Part shown: positions 59,655 to 64,000 of the stretch, in pieces
Position numbering within the stretch: position 1 is the first letter of the stretch
Layout: each line of letters opens with the position of its first letter
Origin: Isachenkonia alkalipeptolytica
GTDB lineage: Bacteria; Bacillota; Clostridia; Peptostreptococcales; T1SED10-28
Assembly (NCBI RefSeq): GCF_009910325.1
Contig: NZ_SUMG01000002.1
Coordinates: 248,001-312,000 of the forward strand
Direction of reading: 5' to 3'
Length of the DNA: 64,000 nt
Notes under the pieces: model-generated
Told to the model about the DNA's origin: nothing
The model's database searches: none
Seen by the model: only the letters and a program-made list of their open reading frames with translations
Made by a program: the position numbers and the translations under genes

Positions 59655-61196
59655 TTATTCCCACTCCACGGTAGCCGGTGGCTTAGAGGTGATATCATAC
59701 ACAATTCGGTTGACGTCTTCCACTTCATTCACGATTCTTCTGGACATGGTGTCCAGGACCTCATGGGGGATTTTCGCCCAGTCAGCGGTCATGGCATCGG
59801 AGCTGGTAATGGCCCGAATCCCCACGGTGTGGGCATAGGTTCGTTCATCCCCCATAACTCCCACACTTTGAATCCCGGGGAGTACGGCAAAGTACTGCCA
59901 GATATCCCGGGCAAGACCGGCTTTTTTAATCTCTTCCCGTACAATATGGTCCGCTTCCCGTACAATATGGAGTTTTTCCTCGGTGACCTCTCCAAGCACC
60001 CGTACGGCAAGGCCCGGTCCCGGGAAAGGCTGACGCCAGACGATTTCATCGGGAAGGCCCAGCTCCTCTCCCACGTTTCGGACTTCATCCTTAAAGAGAT
60101 ACTTAAAAGGTTCGATCAGACCGAAAGTCATATCTTTGGGGAGCCCCCCCACATTGTGGTGGGATTTGATCGTGGAGGCGGTGTCGGTACCGCTCTCGAT
60201 AATATCGGGATACAAGGTGCCCTGTACCAGGTAATCGATCTCGCCGATTTTAATCGCTTCCTCCTGAAATAAATAAATAAATTCATTGCCGATAATTTTC
60301 CGTTTTTTCTCGGGGTCCGATACGCCTTTTAACTTGCTCAGAAACCGCTCCTCGGCATTGACCCGGATAAAGTTCATCTTGAACTGATCCTTAAAGATCT
60401 TTTCCACCCAGTCCCCTTCATCCTTTCGAAGAAGGCCGTGGTCCACAAACACGCAGGTCAGGTCGTCGCCGATGGCCTTGTGTACCAGGGCCGCCGCCAC
60501 GGAGGAGTCCACCCCTCCCGACAGGGCGCAGAGGACTTTTTTCCCCGCGGCCTTTTCCCGAATACGGGCCACTTCCTCTTCGATGTAATTCTCCGTGGTC
60601 CAGGTGCCCTTGGCCCCCGCCACTTCATAAAGGAAGTTTCGAATCATTTCCTTTCCCATTTGGGAATGCTCCACCTCCGGGTGGAACTGCAGGGCGTACA
60701 GCTTTCTCTCCCGATTTTCCATAGCCGCCACGGGGCAGCTTTCCGTAGAGGCGCTTACGGTAAAGTTCTCCGGGGCCCGTTCAATGAAATCCGTATGACT
60801 CATCCAGCAGTTGACATCCTCGGGAATCCCTTTAAAGATGGGGGATCCCGCCTTCATCTTCAGGGCTGCCTTTCCGTACTCCCGTTTTTCCGACTTACTG
60901 ACCTTTCCGTCGAAATGGTGGGCCATGAGCTGTCCGCCGTAGCAGATGCCCAGAATCGGAATATCCAGATCAAAAATTGCGGGATTGCAGGCCGGGGCTC
61001 CCTCGGCGTAAACGCTGCTGGGGCCTCCGGTTAAAATAATTCCCGTGGCCTCTTTTTTTTCAATTTCCTCTAAGGACAGGTGAAAGGGCACCACTTCGCA
61101 GTACACGTTTTGCTCCCGTACCCGCCGGGCTATTAATTGGTTGTATTGACCACCAAAATCCAGTATCAGTATTTTTTCCTTTTCCAACTTCTTCAT
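59655..61196 (-). CDS. guaA: GMP synthase (glutamine-hydrolysing)
   Basis: A 513-residue enzyme converting XMP to GMP. The N-terminal class-I glutaminase has [29 protein letters not shown] with the nucleophile near residue 85, and FHPEVEHS near 168; the ATP-pyrophosphatase PP-loop [12 protein letters not shown] is near 226; the C-terminal dimerisation domain ends [13 protein letters not shown]. Full length. Downstream of guaB on the same strand, though a terminator and a 17-bp repeat array separate the two. Confidence 0.97.
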   Translation of the reverse strand: MKKLEKEKILILDFGGQYNQLIARRVREQNVYCEVVPFHLSLEEIEKKEATGIILTGGPSSVYAEGAPACNPAIFDLDIPILGICYGGQLMAHHFDGKVSKSEKREYGKAALKMKAGSPIFKGIPEDVNCWMSHTDFIERAPENFTVSASTESCPVAAMENRERKLYALQFHPEVEHSQMGKEMIRNFLYEVAGAKGTWTTENYIEEEVARIREKAAGKKVLCALSGGVDSSVAAALVHKAIGDDLTCVFVDHGLLRKDEGDWVEKIFKDQFKMNFIRVNAEERFLSKLKGVSDPEKKRKIIGNEFIYLFQEEAIKIGEIDYLVQGTLYPDIIESGTDTASTIKSHHNVGGLPKDMTFGLIEPFKYLFKDEVRNVGEELGLPDEIVWRQPFPGPGLAVRVLGEVTEEKLHIVREADHIVREEIKKAGLARDIWQYFAVLPGIQSVGVMGDERTYAHTVGIRAITSSDAMTADWAKIPHEVLDTMSRRIVNEVEDVNRIVYDITSKPPATVEWE

Positions 61197-61230
61197 CCTC
61201 TCTATCTATAGATTCTTTTAGATTCTTTAT

Positions 61231-61315
61231 TTATTGTATCATTTTAATTATTGTATCATTTTAATTATTGTATCATTTTATTTATTGTATCATTTTATTT
61301 ATTGTATCATTTTTT
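61231..61315. repeat. Tandem repeat, 17 bp x 5
   Basis: TTATTGTATCATTTTAA twice, then TTATTGTATCATTTTAT twice, then a fifth copy ending TTT, directly upstream of guaA (start 61196). A TAGATTCTTT pair lies beside it. Confidence 0.95.
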
Positions 61316-61399
61316 CCACTGTTTTTTCACTGCAGTTTACGTTTTTTTGATTTATCCAAACTATACGAGCTTCCCGTGCTTTTCATCGATAAAATTTCA

Positions 61400-61437
61400 C
61401 AAAAAAAATAGGGGGGCCGAGGGGGTCCCTCTCGGCC
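61400..61437 (-). terminator. Terminator of guaB
   Basis: Stem GGCCGAG / CTCGGCC (61415-61437) followed on the minus strand by CCCCTATTTTTTTTG. Ten nt after the guaB stop codon. Confidence 0.85.
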
Positions 61438-61446
61438 AAAGGTAAT

Positions 61447-62907
<1,461 letters not shown>

Positions 62908-62986
62908 TCAGCGGCCTCCTTTAGTTGATCCTCTATTAAACTTCTTTTAACAAACAGTAGACATCAATCTGCCAACCATTCCAAAC

Positions 62987-63060
62987 AGTTAGTAATAGTA
63001 AAAATAATAACAGTAATAACAATAAAAATACTAACAGTAAAAAAACTAACATTAAAAAAA
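62987..63060. repeat. A-rich low-complexity repeat in the guaB leader
   Basis: Degenerate TAACAGTAA/TAACAATAA-like units between the riboswitch terminator and guaB. Too decayed to give a fixed period. Confidence 0.4.
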
Positions 63061-63102
63061 CGTATATAGTTTCCCTCCTGTAACAGAGTGAAATTATATA
63101 CG
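63053..63102 (-). terminator. Riboswitch-controlled terminator upstream of guaB
   Basis: Stem CGTATATAATTTC / GAAACTATATACG (63061-63073 and 63090-63102) followed on the minus strand by TTTTTTT. Located about 70 nt after the guanine aptamer, in the leader of guaB: the expression platform of an OFF switch. Confidence 0.85.
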
Positions 63103-63172
63103 CTTTAATATTTTTCAGCAGAATCGCACAGCAAAATGCTTTGTACAACCCCACTTACTCCCGTAGATAAAT

Positions 63173-63243
63173 TCACCCATAGTCGAATGATTTACGGTCA
63201 TTCGGTAGAAACTCTCGATCCATATTATCGAATTTATATGAGC
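63173..63243 (-). ncRNA. Guanine (purine) riboswitch aptamer
   Basis: On the minus strand: P1 CTCAT/ATGGG, P2 TCGAT-AATATGG-ATCGA, J2/3 GAGTTTCTACC, P3 GAATGA-CCGTAAA-TCATTC and J3/1 GACTATG. This matches the xpt-type purine aptamer element by element, including the L2/L3 kissing-loop bases. The discriminating base in J3/1 is C (GACTAT, not GATTAT), so guanine or hypoxanthine is the predicted ligand. It lies between the promoter at 63268-63296 and a terminator in front of guaB. Confidence 0.95.
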
Positions 63244-63267
63244 GGTTCTTTTAAATTGTTATTAAAC

Positions 63268-63296
63268 AGAGTAACAGAGGCCTACATCCTTGTCAA
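63268..63296 (-). promoter_or_regulatory. Promoter of the guaB riboswitch transcript
   Basis: TTGACA (63291-63296 on the complement), 17-nt spacer, TACTCT (63268-63273) with a TG-type extension (TGTTACTCT). The start should fall about 18 nt before the aptamer. Confidence 0.85.
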
Positions 63297-63374
63297 GGCT
63301 TTTTATTACCCATCGAAGGAATCTTTAAACACTTTTTTGTGTTTTTTTGTTAATAAATTATTTACCTTTCTTTT

Positions 63375-63578
63375 TTAGTGATCTTTGAGAAACCAGAATA
63401 CATAACCGCAGTCATTACAGACAAAATTCGTCGCCTCTTTGTTGGCCCAGTCAAAGCCCATAAAGCTGGCTCCCGGGGTGTTCATCAGAGTACGTCTTTT
63501 CCAGAACTCCTTCCCGTCACATACAGGGCAGGTCAGTTCCTTTCCATTAATCTGTACTTGATTTACTTCTGTGGGCAT
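63375..63578 (-). CDS. Small zinc-ribbon protein
   Basis: A 67-residue protein with two zinc knuckles: LTCPVCDGKEFWKRRTLMNT near residue 16 and NFVCNDCGYVFWFL near 51. It is a stand-alone CxxC...CxxC ribbon of a type common in Clostridia (DUF2089/nucleic-acid-binding-like); the partner is unknown. AAGGAGG 9 nt upstream supports the ATG. Between it and the next gene are only 58 nt. Confidence 0.85.
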   Translation of the reverse strand: MPTEVNQVQINGKELTCPVCDGKEFWKRRTLMNTPGASFMGFDWANKEATNFVCNDCGYVFWFLKDH

Positions 63579-63636
63579 ATAAGAATCCTCCTTTAGAATA
63601 TTGAATGATTATATATCAACACCACTTTACAGGATT

Positions 63637-64000
63637 TTACAGCATCCCGATCTGGTCCAGCTCCTTCAGCCGCTGAATGATGGGGAGTTTCTGGGTACAC
63701 AGGTCTTCACAGATGCCGCAGGCAATACAGTCTCCGGGCTTTGCATCCTCTTCCTTCAGCCTTCCCGAATCCTTCAGCATCTTCAGGCGCTTTTTCATCT
63801 CCTCTTCGTCCTTCAATAATTTTAAATTATAGCTCTCCAGATACTTATGGATTTTAATATCCTGAGGACATTTTAAACAGTAGCCGCAGGTGGTGCAAAG
63901 GGTGTTCATACTGTCGGTAATATTTTCCTCAATCTCCTTTAGCTTCTTCGGGGAAACCTTCAGGTCAAAGTCCCCTACGGCTACATTTTCCTCCACCTCT
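63637..64000 (-). CDS. C-terminal ferredoxin domain of an aldo/keto reductase-type oxidoreductase (partial)
   Basis: The frame is open to the right edge, so the 5' part lies outside the window; the GTG at 63996 is probably internal. The 121 visible residues contain CTTCGYCLKCPQDI and CIACGICEDLCTQKLPI, two cysteine clusters with the CPQ/CTQ pattern of the 4Fe-4S tail found at the C-terminus of clostridial aldo/keto reductases, and the preceding ENVAVGDF ... LKEIEENI fits the end of that barrel. Which reductase it is cannot be told. Confidence 0.75.
   Translation of the reverse strand, partial: EVEENVAVGDFDLKVSPKKLKEIEENITDSMNTLCTTCGYCLKCPQDIKIHKYLESYNLKLLKDEEEMKKRLKMLKDSGRLKEEDAKPGDCIACGICEDLCTQKLPIIQRLKELDQIGML

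Noticed and set aside
61231-61315. Regularly spaced repeats resembling a small CRISPR array.
   Set aside because: Units are contiguous 17-mers with no spacers and no cas genes nearby.

Overview
The window is a stretch of chromosome from a low-to-moderate G+C Firmicute of the class Clostridia. The evidence is Shine-Dalgarno-rich gene starts with several TTG/GTG starts, gatCAB instead of glutaminyl-tRNA synthetase, a small PurL with separate PurS and PurQ, NAD-dependent LigA, and a guanine riboswitch. The very acidic linker of the oligopeptide-binding lipoprotein, the Na+/alanine-type symporter and peptide uptake suggest a salt- or alkali-adapted amino-acid/peptide fermenter of the Alkaliphilus/Tindallia kind. 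That placement is inference. I see no phage, insertion sequence, CRISPR array or rRNA; nearly everything reads as ordinary vertical chromosome.

Layout. 1-3.4 kb: oppABC-type peptide importer (minus strand). 3.6-5.0 kb: sodium:alanine/glycine symporter. 5.1-9.4 kb: ABC-2 exporter operon with a lipoprotein. 9.7-11.5 kb: YtxH-like protein and a dihydroorotate-dehydrogenase-like enzyme, ended by a 41-bp palindrome that recurs at 50.2 kb. 11.6-12.1 kb: tRNA cluster (Gly, His, decayed Gln-like with ochre anticodon, Gly, Arg, Arg). 12.3-16.1 kb: rph-rdgB-yfcE housekeeping run, a UPF0316 membrane protein and a HypE-like protein. 16.2-20.1 kb: Fur-boxed operon feoA-feoB-nicotianamine-synthase-like-flippase-like. 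20.1-28.4 kb: pcrA-ligA-TIGR01906-gatCAB, the same neighbourhood as in Bacillus. 28.5-34.5 kb: pyroglutamyl peptidase, two histidine kinases, a soluble chemotaxis-type receptor with a nucleotide-binding N-terminus, and a metallophosphoesterase.

34.8-47.1 kb is a complete IMP-synthesis operon, purKECSQLFMNHD, from one promoter upstream of purK (no purB here). It is back to back with a tungstate ABC importer, tupABC (47.7-50.2 kb), whose leader carries a probable Moco/Tuco-type riboswitch plus two terminator-like hairpins. 50.3-54.5 kb: HAD nucleotidase and a GntR/YtrA-controlled ABC-2 system. 54.7-59.4 kb: a D-hydroxyacid-dehydrogenase-like protein that has lost its catalytic residues, an SdpI-like protein, a GGDEF-EAL enzyme and an acetyltransferase. 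59.7-63.3 kb: guaB-guaA behind a guanine riboswitch. The right edge has a zinc-ribbon protein and the C-terminus of a ferredoxin-tailed oxidoreductase.

Functionally the window links purine synthesis (IMP from pur, then GMP from guaBA with guanine feedback), metal acquisition (Fe(II) via Feo, tungstate via Tup) and peptide use. A recurring structural theme is short tandem repeats (8-25 bp units, each locus with its own unrelated unit) sitting in many of the intergenic gaps, including gaps inside the pur operon.
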